From positions 13,006,001 through 13,070,000 of the forward strand of contig NC_134152.1 of the NCBI RefSeq assembly GCF_033958435.1: DNA of 64,000 nucleotides, written 5' to 3'. Below the pieces are notes generated by a model. The model did no database searches. It was not told the origin of the DNA and saw nothing but the letters and a program-made list of their open reading frames with translations. The position numbers were made by a program, and so were the translations under genes. Source of the DNA: Carettochelys insculpta (taxonomy: Eukaryota > Chordata > Testudines > Carettochelyidae). Numbering within the stretch: the stretch's first letter is position 1; every line of letters starts with the position of its first letter. This document shows positions 22,860 to 34,767 of the stretch, piece by piece.

Positions 22860-23248
22860 GTGAAACAAAAATATAATTCCACTGTGCTAATCCATGGCAT
22901 GCTCACATTTTGAATACTGCATGCATTTCTGGTTAACCTTTTACAAAAAGGGTATTAGAATTGTAAAAGAAATAGAGCTGGGCAACAAAAATGACTGAGC
23001 TTCCTTATGTGGAAAGATTGAAAAGACAAACTTTTTGGCTTGAAAAGGAGGATTTGGTAGAGGTGTATGAAATCATGGGTGGTGTGAAGAAAATGAGTAA
23101 GAAAGTGTTACTTACTCCTCATCACACAAGCACTAGGGTCACCTAATGAAATGAACAAACTGAAGATCTGTAACATAACAAAAGGAAGTGCTTCATACAA
23201 CACACAACCAATCTGTAGAAATGATTGCCATGGAATGTTATGAAAGCC
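22860..23248 (+). mobile_element. L3/CR1 fragment, plus strand
   Basis: Sense-oriented remains of the same LINE type as the preceding minus copy: CATGCTCACATTTTGAATAC, GGGCAACAAAAATGACTGAG, GGTAGAGGTGTATGAAATCATG. The two copies are in opposite orientation. Confidence 0.65.
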
Positions 23249-23278
23249 AAAGTTTTTCTTTCTTTCTTTCTTTCTTTG
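23249..23278. repeat. (TTTC)n microsatellite
   Basis: About seven TTTC units. Confidence 0.9.
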
Positions 23279-23866
23279 ATGAGGACTGAATATCCAGGGA
23301 CACACACACATAATAAAGTAAATAATGTCTGCCCTAGCACCAGGGGAGACTGAGCACCTTGTTCTATACAACACTTCCCTTCAGATCTCTAGGGAGCTGG
23401 ATCCAACATCGAGGCCGCATCTACACTTGCAAATACATTCGAAATTGAAGTCGGAAGATGGCTCGCTTTTGCAGTAACCCATGGAGCATCTACACACACT
23501 CCAAGATCCTTCAAAAGTAACATCAAAAGAACAGGAGAGTTCCTTCAAAGTTGGTCCTCCATTCCTGCAGTGGGAAGAGCAGCCCACTTCAAAAGAGTAT
23601 TTCGAAAGAGAGTAAGTGCAGGCGCTCCACAGACGGCTATTTCGGAAGAGGGAGTCCGCCATGGCAGCGATCAGCTGGCAGGCAGTGGTGCCACTCTCAG
23701 CAGGAGCAGAGCTCTATGACTTCAGCATCCAGCTGCATTTAAAGGAGCAGGCTCCCACAAGCCCCAGGCAGGAAGCTGAGAGCATGTAGGCAGCAGGGAG
23801 CCCATGCTGCTCTCCAGCTCACCAGCCCCTGTGACAGCCGGCCAAACCCTCACCCTTCACAGACCC

Positions 23867-24373
23867 ATGGCCAGCCACCCAGACCTCCACCCACCCCGGG
23901 GGCCCTCCAAGGACAGCGAGGAGTCCTCCCATGAAGTAACCCAGGTCCTAAAGTGCTGTGCCCCCTCCTGGATGGATGCCAAGCTCCAGGACCTCCTCTC
24001 CCTATGGGAGGATGAGGAGGTTCTCCAACAAACAGGGGTCCAGCACCACAATGTCATGGCATTTGAGTGGCTTGTGAAGAGGCTGATTGGCCAGGGCCAC
24101 CCCACCCGCACCCCGGACCAGGTCTGGTTGAAGGTTAAAGCACTGCACCAGGGATATTGCAGGGCCTGGGATGCAACCGGGCTGGCAAGGGCAGCTCCCA
24201 CAAGCTGCCCCTACAACAAGGAGCTCCACTGCCTCCTGGGGCCAAAGAAGGTCAGACCCCCTATCGTCATGCTCGACATGGCTACAGCTGACATCAAGCC
24301 AGTGTCAGTGACGGAGGGCGAGGAGCACACAGGACTGGCAGCCAACACCAGGTGCCTATGGACAGCATGGTGA
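23867..24373 (+). pseudogene. Myb/SANT-like partner gene of the 23413 element
   Basis: An open frame of about 168 codons from the ATG at 23867, in the same N-terminal position as the Myb genes at 41791 and 46904. Residues about 30-130 form the Myb/SANT-like (trihelix) domain: CAPSWMDAKLQDLLSLWEDEEVLQ, HNVMAFEWLVKRLIGQGHP and VWLKVKALHQGYCRA align with the other copies, including the conserved tryptophans. The C-terminal exon, which in the better copies carries a helical region, is not evident after 24373. The domain itself could still fold; whether it is expressed cannot be seen. This is element DNA-binding machinery, not a host transcription factor. Confidence 0.75.
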
Positions 24374-24552
24374 CCCGACCCCACCAGTGATGACAACGGC
24401 TCAAGCAATGGGGCCCTCATCATCAACATCCTGTCTAGGCTTTCCAGCCGGGCCCCATCCGCTCATGCCAATTCCAGTTCCAGTTCCAGTCCCCCCCGCC
24501 ATATATAGGCACAGACCACCATCAGTTGGCATTAAAATGTTTATTACATGGT

Positions 24553-25690
24553 TCAACCTGAGTCCCCTGTGCATGTGTGGGGGCCGGCGTGGGGTGTGTG
24601 TGAGGGGGTGGGGAGGTTACTGCAGTCTCTGCTCAAAGGCCTGGCACAGGGCCTTCCGCACCTGCACCCCGTCCTGCTGGGCCTGGCAGCGTGGGGCAGC
24701 AGGGGGTTGCTAGTACCCATGCTCTGCCTCCATAGCTCAACCCTGCACAAATGGCTCATGCATTGCCTCCACCAAGTTGTGCAGGGCACAGAAGGCCCCA
24801 ATCACCACCAGAATGCTGGGGAGGCCTACTTCCGGCCTGGTGAGGAAGCATCAGAAGAACCCCTCCAGGCATCCAAATGCCCACTCAACCGTGTTGCAGG
24901 GCTGGTTCAGCTGCTCATAAAAACATTCTGGCTAGGCTGTGTGTGTCCCTTATATGGTCTTATCAGCCAGGTCTGCAGGGGGTAGGCCAGGTCTGCCATG
25001 ATGCAGGGTGGCATTGTGGTGTCCACAACAGGGAGCTCCTACCAGGGGATGAAGGTCCCGTCGACCATGTGGCGGCCTAGCCCTGAGTTCCAGAACACCC
25101 TGGCATTGTGGGCGCAGACAGACCAGCCCACACAGATGTCCTAGAACCAACCGTTGGCATTGATGAGTGCCTGCAGGACCAGAGTTGTAGCTCTTGTTGT
25201 TTATGTAGGCCCCACCTCTGTGCTCCAGGGCCCAGATGGCGATGTGCATGCCAGCCAGCCCCAAAGCAGTTCAGGAAAACCAATTCCTCAAACCCCTGGA
25301 TGGTATCATCCAGACACCCGATGTGGATCAGCTGGTGCAGGAGGATCCTGTTAATGGCCTGGATGACCTGCCCCTGATGGTGTCCTATGCTGGGGTGCTC
25401 CCTACCACCAGGCTCCTGCATGCAGCTGGGGCATGACCCAGGCATGGCTTACCTCATTGAGGATGGCACTGATGGTGGTCCTGCCCACCCCAAACTGGTG
25501 GCTGATGGATCGGTGACTGTCCAGGGTGGTCAGCTTCCAAAGGGCGATGGCAGCCCTTTTCTGGAGTGTGAGTGCTGGCCTCAGGTGGGTGTCCTGGTGC
25601 TGGAGGACTGGAGCAAGCCAGTAACACAGCTCCAGGAATGTTCCCTCAGTCATCCTGAAGTTCTGTAGTTACCAGTGATCGCCTCAGTTC
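24553..25690 (-). pseudogene. Harbinger transposase of the 23413 element, decayed
   Basis: Exon 1 (ending 25453) is readable: TEGTFLELCYWLAPVLQHQD, then an HTH-like SHRSISHQFGVGRTTISAIL. A donor GTAAGC follows at 25452. Exon 2 starts near 25371 with QVIQAINRILLHQLIHIGCL. Downstream the DDE domain is broken by several frameshifts; the region matching GALDGTHIPI reads GLAGMHIAI, so the first catalytic aspartate is lost. The intron lies at the same site as in the copies at 38528 and 50169, supporting a common gene structure. Confidence 0.8.
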
Positions 25691-25995
25691 TCCAGCATCT
25701 GCTGGTCCCACCAGTCACTGGTTGTGGGTAAGCCCCACACACGGCAGGTGACCCTGGGGACTGGGTGGAGATGTTGCACCCTGAGGATGGCTTCCAGGAG
25801 GGTGACTAGTAGAGTGGCCACTCGGAGCCACTGGTGCACCGCAGTCAAAACTGTGGCCAGGGTGCTGGCCATGGCCTTGAGGGGGGTGGGGGTCCTGAGT
25901 GCCTCCTCTGCTCTCCATTAGTCTGTGTGCCTGGGGACAGGTGTGTGTCAGTGTGTGCAGGCTAAGGCTTGGGGTGGGGAGCCCTTTAAAGAGAC

Positions 25996-27369
25996 CTCAA
26001 TCCCTGGGAAAAAAATGGAGGGACTCTTCAAGGAATCCATTTTGGAGCACGTGGAAGAGGGGAAAGTGATCAAAAGTGGACAACGTGGATTCACTAGGGG
26101 CAAGTCCTTCCTGAACAATCTGATTAGCTTCTGTGACAAGGTAACAAGCTCTGTGGACATGGGGAAGTCAGTGGATGTGATATACCTTGACCTCAGTAAA
26201 CCTTTCAATAAAGTCTTCCATAACATTCTTGCCCATAAGTTAAGGAAATATGGATTGGATCATTGGACTATAAGATGGATAGAAAGCTGGCTTGATGGTT
26301 GGGCCAATGGGTAGTGGTCAATGGCTCAATATCTGGATGGTGGTCAGTTTCAAGCGAAGTGCCACAAGGCTCAGTTCTGGGGACAGTATTATTCAACATC
26401 TTTATTAATGACCTGGATGAGGGACTGGATTGCACCCTCAGCAAATTTACAGATGACACAAAACTAGGGGGAGAGGTAGATATGTTGGAGGGTAGAGAGA
26501 GAATCCAGAAGGACCTGCATAAATTGGAGGACTGGGCCAAAACAAATCTGATGCGGTTCAACAAGGAGAAGTGTAGAGTGCTGCACCTGTGGCAGAAGAA
26601 TCCCAAGCATTGTTACAGGTTAGGGACCGACTGACTCAGCAGCAGTACGATGGAAAGGAACCTAAGAGTTATGGTGGATGAAAGGCTGGATATGAGTAAA
26701 CAGTGTGCCCTTGTAGCCAAGAAGGCTAATGGCATACTAGGGTGCATTAGGAAAAGCATTTCGAGCAGATCTAGAGAAGTAGTTATTCCCCTCTATTCGG
26801 CACTGGTGAGGCCACATCTGGAAGATTGTGTCCAGTTTTGGGCCCCCTATTATGAAAAGGATGTGACCTTGCTGGAGCAGGTTCAGCGGAGGGCAACAAA
26901 GACGATTAAGGGGCTGGAGCACAAGACCTATGAAATAGGCTGAGGTATTTGGGCTTGTTTAGTTTACAGAAGAGAAGACTTTGGGGTGATTTAATAGCAG
27001 CCTTCAACTTCCTGAATGGGAGCTCTAAAAAGGAGGGTGAGAAACTGTTCTCAGTGGTGTCAGATGGCAGAACAAGGAGTAATTGTCTGACATTGAAGAG
27101 GGAGAGGTGTAGGTTAGATATTAGGAAAAACTACTTCACAAGGAGGGTGGTGAAGAATTGGAATGCGTTGCCTAGAGAGGTGGTGGATTCTCCATCCCTT
27201 GAGGTTTTTAAGTCCCGGTTAGACAAGGTCCTGGCTGGGATGACTTAGTTGGTCATCCAACTAAGTCCCTGCTTGAAGCAGGGGGCTGAACTAGATGCAG
27301 GGTTGAAGCAGGGGGCTGAACTAGATGACCTCCTGAGGTCCCTTCTAGTCCTATGATTCTGTGATTCTG
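25996..27369 (+). mobile_element. CR1 LINE inserted in a Harbinger element
   Basis: 5'-truncated copy starting in the reverse transcriptase (SIPGKKMEGLFKESILEH) and running to the CR1 3' tail (TCTATGATTCTGTGATTCTG-like end). Coding pieces: 25925-26314, 26299-26634, 26650-26943, 26949-27248. The catalytic motif reads [11 protein letters not shown], with Thr in place of the usual Ala of FADD, and frameshifts separate the pieces. A short internal duplication of GCAGGGGGCTGAACTAGATG occurs in the 3' region. Confidence 0.93.
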
Positions 27370-27629
27370 ACATGGCACGCGGCAGCCCTGGGAGGGCCCA
27401 TCTGCCATGCGACCCTGCCCGTGGTGTTTCCTGCCCCTGTACTTTTGAAAGAGCGCCCTAAGACATGTAGATGCTCCCTTTTGAAAGTTCACTCGGGGCC
27501 TTTCGAAAGGGCAGGTCGAACCTTTGGTTCCCATTTGCCTGTGTGGATGCTCCTTTTTGAAAGGCAGTCTTTTCACATTCCATTTCGCAAGCTGTCCTTT
27601 CAAAAGGGAGCTGTAGTGTAGACGCAGCC

Positions 27630-28049
27630 CTAGAAGACATCAAGCTGCATCAGGTAGGCATCTGAGTCACCCTGTACTGGAATTCATACCTGATTTATTA
27701 ACGGAGATGGCTTTATACTTCCTGCTTTGTTCCACTTCAGAATGTGAATGGAGCATATGGTGGTCAGGGAATGCCTGTGTCAGGAAGGAGTGTTATAGGA
27801 GCATGCAGTTTTCTGGCTGATCCCTAGTTGGTGGAGCAGGCACTATGGGACCATTCCAGCTTGCAGAACTAGGCTGCTCTAAATTACATCGAGTCATTTA
27901 TGTACCAGAAACCTGGGTTTGAGGAAATACAGAGGACCGTAGTTTAGTGTCTAGAAGGGCACATATTTTGAAAGGCTTTTTGCCACCTGTAACATCCGAG
28001 TAGGATGGGAAACATGATCAAGGTTCAGGAGTGTCCTTTCAACATTTGT
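27630..28049. other. unassigned sequence
   Basis: Between two Harbinger-like elements; nothing recognised. Confidence 0.4.
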
Positions 28050-30002
28050 TAAAAACATGAAAGTTATATTGTTAGCTGAACAGTTTATTTTTGCACCCTT
28101 CCTGTGTCCCATGCTCATGATGAGGGATGCATGGGTGGGGGCTACATGGGGTGTCTGTGGGTGGGCGGTCACTGGGACCCATGGGAAAAGGTCTCCCAGA
28201 GGGTCTTTCTCCGATGTGGACCCAGTCCCAGAGTGCCTGCAAGCTCAGGGCAGCGGCCGATTGCTTGTAGGCGAGCTCAGCCTCAGCCGCCCTCCCCTGC
28301 AGGAAGGCCTTGCCTTTGCCTTCCACTATATTGTGGAGGACAGAGCAGGCACCCACCACCTGGGGAACATTGTGCTGTATGACTTCCAGGTGTGTGAGGA
28401 GGCACCTCCACCAGCCCTTCAGGCACCCATAGGCCAGCCCCACTGCATTGCTGGCCTGGTTGAGGTAGATGTTAAATGCCTCCTGGGTGGAGTCAGGGTA
28501 ACCTGTGTAGAGCAGAATCAGCCAACGCTGCAAGGGGTAGGTGGCATCCACCACCATGTACAGGGTCATGGTGATGTTCCCTGACTTGTAACTCCCACCA
28601 GGGAATGTATGTCCAGGCCTCTGTGCAGTGGCAGATACTGGAGTCCTGGAACACATAGGCGTTGTGTGGCCAGCCTGCCCACCCCATATAGATATCCATG
28701 AAGTGGCCCTGGCTGTGCACCAGCCCCTGAAGCACTAATGAGTGGTAGCCTTTTCAGTTCATGTAGCTGCCAGCTCTGTGTTCCAGGGTGTGGATGGGGA
28801 TGTGCATTCCTTCCAGGGCACCAAAGCAGTGTGGGAAGCCAAGTGCAGCAAATCTCATGACATCTGTGTCCACATCTCCCATGCGGATGACTCTGTGCAG
28901 CAGTATCACATTGATGGTGCAGACAACCTGCATGGGAGGGAGGGCGTGAGTTCTCGTGAGGACATGAAGGGATAAGCCTGTTCCCCTCCCCTGACCCTCT
29001 CATGGCTTACCTCCCCCCTGCCCCTTCCCAGCTCCCCCTCCCCAATCCCTTCGCCCTGTCCCCTCTTACCCCCTCCTCCATGCCCCCAGCCACCAAGGGT
29101 CCCCCTTGCCTGGAAGCCTCCTCCCACTCCCTGTGGCAAGTGCATGACCCAAGCATGTCTTACCTGCATGAGGACAGCCCTGCTGGTGGTCTTGCCCACC
29201 CTGAATAGGTGCCCCACAAACTGGTAACTGTCCAGAGTTACCAGCTTCCAGAAGGTGATGGCAACCCTCTCTTTGAGGGGGCAGGCAGGTCTCATGTGAG
29301 TTTCCCGTTGTCTCAGGATGGGGGCGAACCAGTGGAATTTCTTCTGGAAGTTCTGGTTGCTCATTCTAAAGTTCTGGACCCACCTGGCATCATCCCAGTC
29401 CCGCATCACTGGCCAGTCCCACCAGTCCGTGCTGCTGGCATGCCTCCAGATGCACTGAGGCACTCGGGGACAGCGCTGGTGAGATCCTGGGTAGTGAGGC
29501 TCCAGAGCCGCAGCAGGTGGTGGGGCAGGCTCATCACCAAGAGAAGGTGGAGGGTGGCCATGACCACATTGGCCAGTTGGTCAACCCATGGCACTCAGGA
29601 AGGCCAGCTCCGCTTCCAGGAGTTGCTGTTGTGGATCCATCTAGCTGTGTGCTGGACAACGGATGTGTTCATGGGCTCCATGGGACTTGTGTCAGTTCAG
29701 CAAGCCACAGCGTGTGCAGGGTGGGGGTGTTTGGGAGAGGCCTTTTACAGGAGAGGCTGTCTGTGGGCCCAGAAGGGCTTGTTAGCCATGCGATCCTGCC
29801 TGCTGCATTTCCTGTTTCACTCTTTTGAAAGAGCTCCTGTGCATGTGTGGACATTCCCATTTGAAAGACCCAAGCCGTCTTTCGAAAGAGCGGACCAAAA
29901 GATCGATTTGCTTGTGTGTGGATGTGCTCTCTAGAAAGATGAACCTTCTGGAAGATTCTGCAAGATCATCTTTCAAAACAACACTGTAGTGTAGAGGTAG
30001 CT
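28050..30002 (-). mobile_element. Harbinger-like element, truncated, transposase relic
   Basis: Right end GTAGTGTAGAGGTAGCT with subterminal TTTCGAAAGAGCGG motifs. The transposase is on minus. The left half with the Myb gene and left terminus is missing; similarity starts in the transposase 3' untranslated region near 28050, where an antisense AATAAA-like signal (TTTATTTTT) is present. Confidence 0.75.
28072..29463 (-). pseudogene. Harbinger transposase relic
   Basis: Exon 1 (29463 to about 29170): STDWWDWPVMRDWDDARWVQ, ending in a helix-turn-helix-like DSYQFVGHLFRVGKTTSRAVL, donor at MQV|RHAW. Exon 2 (from about 28925) shows a degraded match to the DGTHIPI region (GRNAHPHP in a shifted frame). 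Its final part (28656-28072) includes VVDATYPLQRWLILLYTGYP and CSVLHNIVEGKGKAFLQG. The glutamate motif VVERTFGRLKGH is replaced by VGLAYGCLKGW, losing the third acidic residue. Inactive. Confidence 0.78.
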
Positions 30003-30688
30003 ATCATGTTGAGAGGTGGTGCTCACTTTGTCTTGCAGTCCTTATCTTCTCACATGTTAATTCACAGTCCTAGCAGTATGGCAGAAGTGAGAAATTTGAG
30101 GTAAGTCAGGATAACAATGCTTCAGCTCCAGGCAGTACTGGTTTATGTTGATCTAATTCTGTGGGGAATTATCAAGGGAGAAGCTCTTAAATTTCCCGTT
30201 CTTCAGTGGGCATTCATCTACAAAAAGTGACACTCAGCTGCACCAGTCAAAAAAGCTCTGCTTGCTGGCCACTATAATTCAGTACCACTAAATTTAGAAG
30301 GCCCCCCACTGAATGTTTGCAGGATTCTGTAGGCAACTTGTGTTCAAGTAACATCATAATAAAGGTGCCACACGTCTTGTATCATAATCAAAATGACTAA
30401 GAACTGAAGTATCATTTTATAATGGTACTGTAATAAACAGCTGCATGACTGTTGAATAAAAGGACTATTTGCAAACTGGTTGGAAACCTTTTAATTCTGC
30501 AGAAGGTTATTGATTGTTATTTCTGCTTCTTCTCGTCAACTTGACAGCTACATATGTGGGAAGGGGCAATGGGCTGTGACATAATCTAGGTAATGCAGTC
30601 ACACCAGTCAGAATCGTAGAAAAGGAATGCCCTTACAGAGTGGACTGTAACATATTTGTAATTTTCTTCAGGGCTCTGTATAAGTTAG
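30003..30688. other. unassigned sequence
   Basis: No gene or repeat recognised. Confidence 0.4.
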
Positions 30689-31061
30689 GGCTTCACCTAC
30701 ACTAGGGAATTTTGTTGACAAAACTCGCAGAGCACCTACACTACAAATATGTTCTGTCGATAGTAACATGACAGAAAGCAGCACTTTTGTCAACAGACTT
30801 CTGCCTCTCATGCAGGAGGCAGAACACCTGCTTTGACAGAATCTGTTGATAGAAATCAGTGTGGAAGCTTGGGGTGGAAGGTTGCATTCTGTCAACAATA
30901 ACTTCTCCATGGCACTGTCCAGATGCTCCTGGAAGATGCCCTGTCTACCACAGTTGCAGCTCTATGTTCCCTGCCTCCAGCCAGTCTTAAAGAGGCAGGG
31001 AGCAACAGAAACCCCATGTCAGCAAGCTGAAAGTGTGGAAGCAGCAGGGCTGCGGGCTGCT

Positions 31062-32697
31062 TCATAGAATCATAGGGCTGGAAGGGACCTCAGGAGGTCA
31101 TCTAGTCCACCCCCACTACAAGTAGGATCAACCCCAACTAAGCCATCCCAGCCAGGACCTTGTCAAGCGGGCACATAAAAACCTCTAGGGATGGAGAATC
31201 CACCACCTCTCTAGACAACACATTCCAGTGCTTCACCACCCTCCTGGTGAAGTAGTTTTCCCTAATATCTAACCTACACCTCTCCCTCTTTAACTTCAGA
31301 CAATTACTCCTTGTTCTGCCATCTGACAACACTGAGAACAATTTCTCACCCTCCTTTTTAGAGCTACCCTTCAGGAAGTTGAAGGCTGCTATTAAATCAC
31401 CCCTAAGTCTTCTCTACTGTAAACTAAACAAGCCCAAATACCTCAGCCTATCCTCATAGGTCATGTGCTCCAGCCCCTTAATCATTTTTGTTGCCTTCCA
31501 CTGAACCTGCTACAGCACATCCACATCCTTTGTATACTGGGGGGCACAAAACTGGACACAATCCTCCAGATGTGGCCTCACCAGTGCCAAATAGAGGGGA
31601 ACAACCACTTCTCTAGATCTGCTCAAAATGCTCCTCCTAATGAATCCTTATATGCCATTAGCCTTCTTGGCTACAAGGGCACACTGTTTACTCATATCCA
31701 GCCCTTCATCCACCATAACCCCTAGGTCCCTTTCCACTGTACTGCTGCATAGCTAGTCAGTCCCCAGCCTACAACAATGCTTGGGATTCTTCTGCCCCAG
31801 CAGCTGGACACTACACTTCTCCTTGCTGAACCACATCAGGTTTCTTTTGGTGCAATCCTCCAATTTATCCAGGTCACTCTGGATCCTATCTCTATGCTTC
31901 AATGTATCTACCTCTCCCCCTAGCTTTGTGTCATCCGCACACTTGCTGAGGGTGCAACCCTGTCCCTCATCCAGGTCATTAATAAAGATGTTGAATAACA
32001 CCGGCCCCAGGACTGAGCCTTGCGGCACTCCACTTGAAACAGACCGCCATCCAGATATTGAGCCATTGACCACTACCCATTGGGCCCAACCGTCAAGCCA
32101 GCTTTCTATCCATCTTATAGTCCAAGGATCCAATCCATATTTCCTTAACTGATGGGCAAGAATGTTATGGGAGACAGTATCATAAGCTTTATTGAAGTCA
32201 AGGTATATCACATCCACTGACTTCCCCATTTCCGCAGAGCCTGTTACTTCGTCATAAAAGCTAATCACATTGGTCAGGCAGGACTTGCCCTTGATGAATA
32301 CATGTTGTCTACTTTTGATCACTTTCCCCTCTTCTAAGTGCTCCAAAATGGATTCCTTGAGGATCCCCTCCATTATTTTCCCAGGGATTGAGGTAAGGCT
32401 GACTGTTCTATAGTTTCCTGGACTGTTCTTTCATTTTTTGAAGATGGGCACTACATTTGCCTTTTTCCAGTCATCTGGGATCGCTCCTGATTTCCAAGAG
32501 TCTTCAAAGATAATGGCCAAAGACTCGGTAATCATGTCTGCCAATTTCCTCAGTACCCTTGAGTGCATTAAATCGAGACCCATGGATCTGTGTACATCTG
32601 GTTTTTCTAGATATTTCATAATTTGTTCCTTTCCCACAGATGGCTGCCCTCCACCTTCCCATACTGCATTGTTTGGCACCCTCACACCCACTCCTTT
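31062..32697 (-). mobile_element. CR1 LINE, long 3' half
   Basis: Starts with the antisense CR1 tail (CATAGAATCATAGGGCTGGA). It encodes the C-terminus (31341-31138), thumb, and most of the reverse transcriptase (32373-31753: [49 protein letters not shown]), plus the upstream region (32691-32431). The catalytic motif has Cys where Phe is normal (CADD). Several frameshifts interrupt it. Confidence 0.93.
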
Positions 32698-32923
32698 TCA
32701 TAGAATCATAGAATGCTAGGACTGGAAATGACCTTGAGAGGTCATTGAGTCCAGCCCCCTGCCCTCATGGCAGGACCCACGTACTGTCTAGACCATCCCT
32801 GATAGACATCTATCTACCCTGTTCTTAAATATCTCCAGAGATGGATATTGCACAACATCCCTAGGCAATTTATTCCAGTGTTTGACCACCATGACAGTTA
32901 GAAACTTTTTCCTTGAGGCAAAT
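32698..32923 (-). mobile_element. second CR1 3' fragment, adjacent
   Basis: A separate CR1 tail begins ATAGAATCATAGAATGCTAG and runs to ATTTATTCCAGTGTTTGACC. Its 3' tail abuts the 5' end of the preceding CR1 in the same orientation, so two independent insertions lie end to end. Confidence 0.85.
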
Positions 32924-33190
32924 TACATGGCCACAAGCCAGCAGTTCTGTGTATCCCTGGGGCCATCCAGCGAGCCTCTGGAGGGGTCCCAGGAGCCCCC
33001 ACTCCAGGGCTTCAAATGCTGGGCCCCATCTTGGGTTGGCCCAGAGATCAGGGACCTCCTCAGTCTCTTGGCTGAGGAGGACATTCTGCTAGACCCCTCC
33101 ATAAAGATGTCCAATGCCCTGGCATATGCCCGGCTAGCCATCAGTCTCGCAGACCATGTAGCAGATGCGCTATGTAGCAGATTTAAATGA
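32924..33190 (+). pseudogene. Myb/SANT-like relic of the 30689 element
   Basis: From an ATG at about 32927 a frame gives a leader, then CWAPSWVGPEIRDLLSLLAEEDIL, the first helix of the Myb/SANT-like domain, and ALAYARLAISLA aligned to the second. It then breaks: the VKELRQGY-type third helix is absent. The start, position and orientation match the partner genes in the better copies. Confidence 0.65.
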
Positions 33191-34360
33191 AAGAGCTCTG
33201 GCGGCGGTACATCTGAGCCAGGGACACACAGCACAGCTGAGTGGCAGGAACTACAACCTGTCCCTAATTCCAGGAGCTCTACCCTCTCCGGAGCAGTGAG
33301 GATGGCTCCCCATACCTGACCAGTGCCCTGGATGTGGCTGAGGAGCCCCTACCCCACCAGAGCCAGAGGAAGAGGAGAACCATCCATGGAACCAGCCAGA
33401 GTTGGAGCCAGACATGGAGTCTGAGCCCAGTGAGGGCACACAGTGATCACCCTGTACTCAGGCCCTTCAAGCCATGCCACATCCAGGACATCATTGGACC
33501 TTGTCAGCAGACTCTCTGATAAGTACCCCATGTTTCACAAACACTGGGGGTGGGTGCACATGGGGCATGCCACAAGGCTCACTAGACTGGCTTGGGCAGG
33601 ACCTCATGCTGCATTCCCAGAATGTGTTACCCTGTAGAAGGCAGTGTGTCCCACCTGGACCCAGCAGTTGGCTCCCGGGCGTGGGTGCCCACCTGCTGCC
33701 AGCCTCACAAGAGGCTGGACGAGCCCCTTACCCCAGGGGAGCAGGAACCCACAAGCCTCTGCCACGGTTGGAAGCACGCCAGCCACACAGATGATGTTCC
33801 AACCCCAGACACACCACTGAGGAATGCAGCTTCTGGCACGTGGACATGCACAAGGCAGGAGGCAGCACCTGCTCCTACAGACAGTGCTGTGAGCTGCACA
33901 TGTTGTGAGAGGGCAGGCAGGGACAGCCAGACTGCACCCAGCTCACCCACCACCCATGCTGGGAGCCCTCCATGGCCAGACACCCTCCTTGGCAGCTAGC
34001 ATGTTGAGTGGGAGGGGGCTGCAATGGACAGCCTGGTCCCTGAGGCATGGTACAGTCCTCATGCAGCAGGGCCCACCATGCAGGGTGCACATTGAGGGAT
34101 TTCTTCTCTGCCTCTGGGTGTCCCGTCTGCGGAGGGTGGGGGATGATCCAGGCACAGAGCTCCAGGCAGCTGTCCTTTCTCATTCTGAAATTCTGGAGCC
34201 ACCTCTGGTCATCCCACTGCCCCATGATGAGGCAGTCACAGCAGTTGGCACTGGTGCTGTACTTCCAGACCTGCCTGATTGCCTTCAGGGCTAAGTGCTC
34301 ATGGAGCCCGGGGGCATCTAGGGTGTGCTCCTCAGTACTGGTGTCAGGCACATGCCCCAA
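33191..34360 (-). pseudogene. Harbinger transposase N-terminal relic of the 30689 element
   Basis: On minus, 34360-33875 holds a frame with ANCCDCLIMGQWDDQRWLQN and FRMRKDSCLELCAWI, aligned to STDWWQRLVLGEWDDDRWLQ in the intact copy. The remainder of exon 1 is shifted and the DDE domain is missing; the space down to about 33191 holds degraded Myb 3' and linker sequence. Inactive. Confidence 0.65.
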
Positions 34361-34767
34361 GAGGAGGTAGAGGATGGGTCTGATCAGGGTGAGCAGCAGC
34401 TCATGCAGCTGAGAGTGGGTTCAGTGCAAGCCTGGGGGCTGCTCTGGCACCATGGCTCACTGGCAAGCACTCGTGTCTGGTTCAGCAGGTGCATGAGCCC
34501 TGATGTAGCAGCTGTGCTGTCCCTTGCTGAGGTAGGCAAGCCTCAGCATGGACAGGAACATGGGTCAGGGGTTCCTTTAAGAGCATGCCTGGTTGGGGCT
34601 CCCAGGAGGGCTTGTCGGCTATGCGACCTGTCTAAAGGGGTCCTGGGGCCCATTCTCTTCAGAAGATGGCTGGGCATTTTAGCTGCTCTCTGTCAATAGA
34701 AGTTTTGTCAGGAGATTTCGTCCAACAGTGATTTCTATTGACAGATTGCTCTAGTGTAGACATAGCT

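Larger units (their letters stand above)
23413..27629. mobile_element. old two-gene Harbinger element, interrupted by a CR1
   Basis: Left terminus GGCCGCATCTACACTTGC; right terminus GTAGTGTAGACGCAGCC; flanks CGA and CTA (two of three bases match). It carries a Myb-like gene on plus (23867-24373) and transposase remains on minus (25690-24553), convergent as in the complete copies. Subterminal motifs are of the TTTTGAAAGA type. A CR1 (25996-27369) lies between the transposase 5' flank and the right end, so the Harbinger element predates that CR1. Confidence 0.82.
30689..34767. mobile_element. third Harbinger-like family, TSD TAG, carrying two CR1 insertions
   Basis: Left terminus GGCTTCACCTACACTAGGG with TTTTGTTGACAAAA; right terminus GACAGATTGCTCTAGTGTAG then ACATAGCT. 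Flanks are TAG at 30686-30688 and 34768-34770. The left segment (30689-31061) is separated from the Myb start (about 32924) by two CR1 copies. A Myb-like remnant on plus and a transposase N-terminus on minus follow, in the usual convergent order. The DDE part is deleted. Confidence 0.72.
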
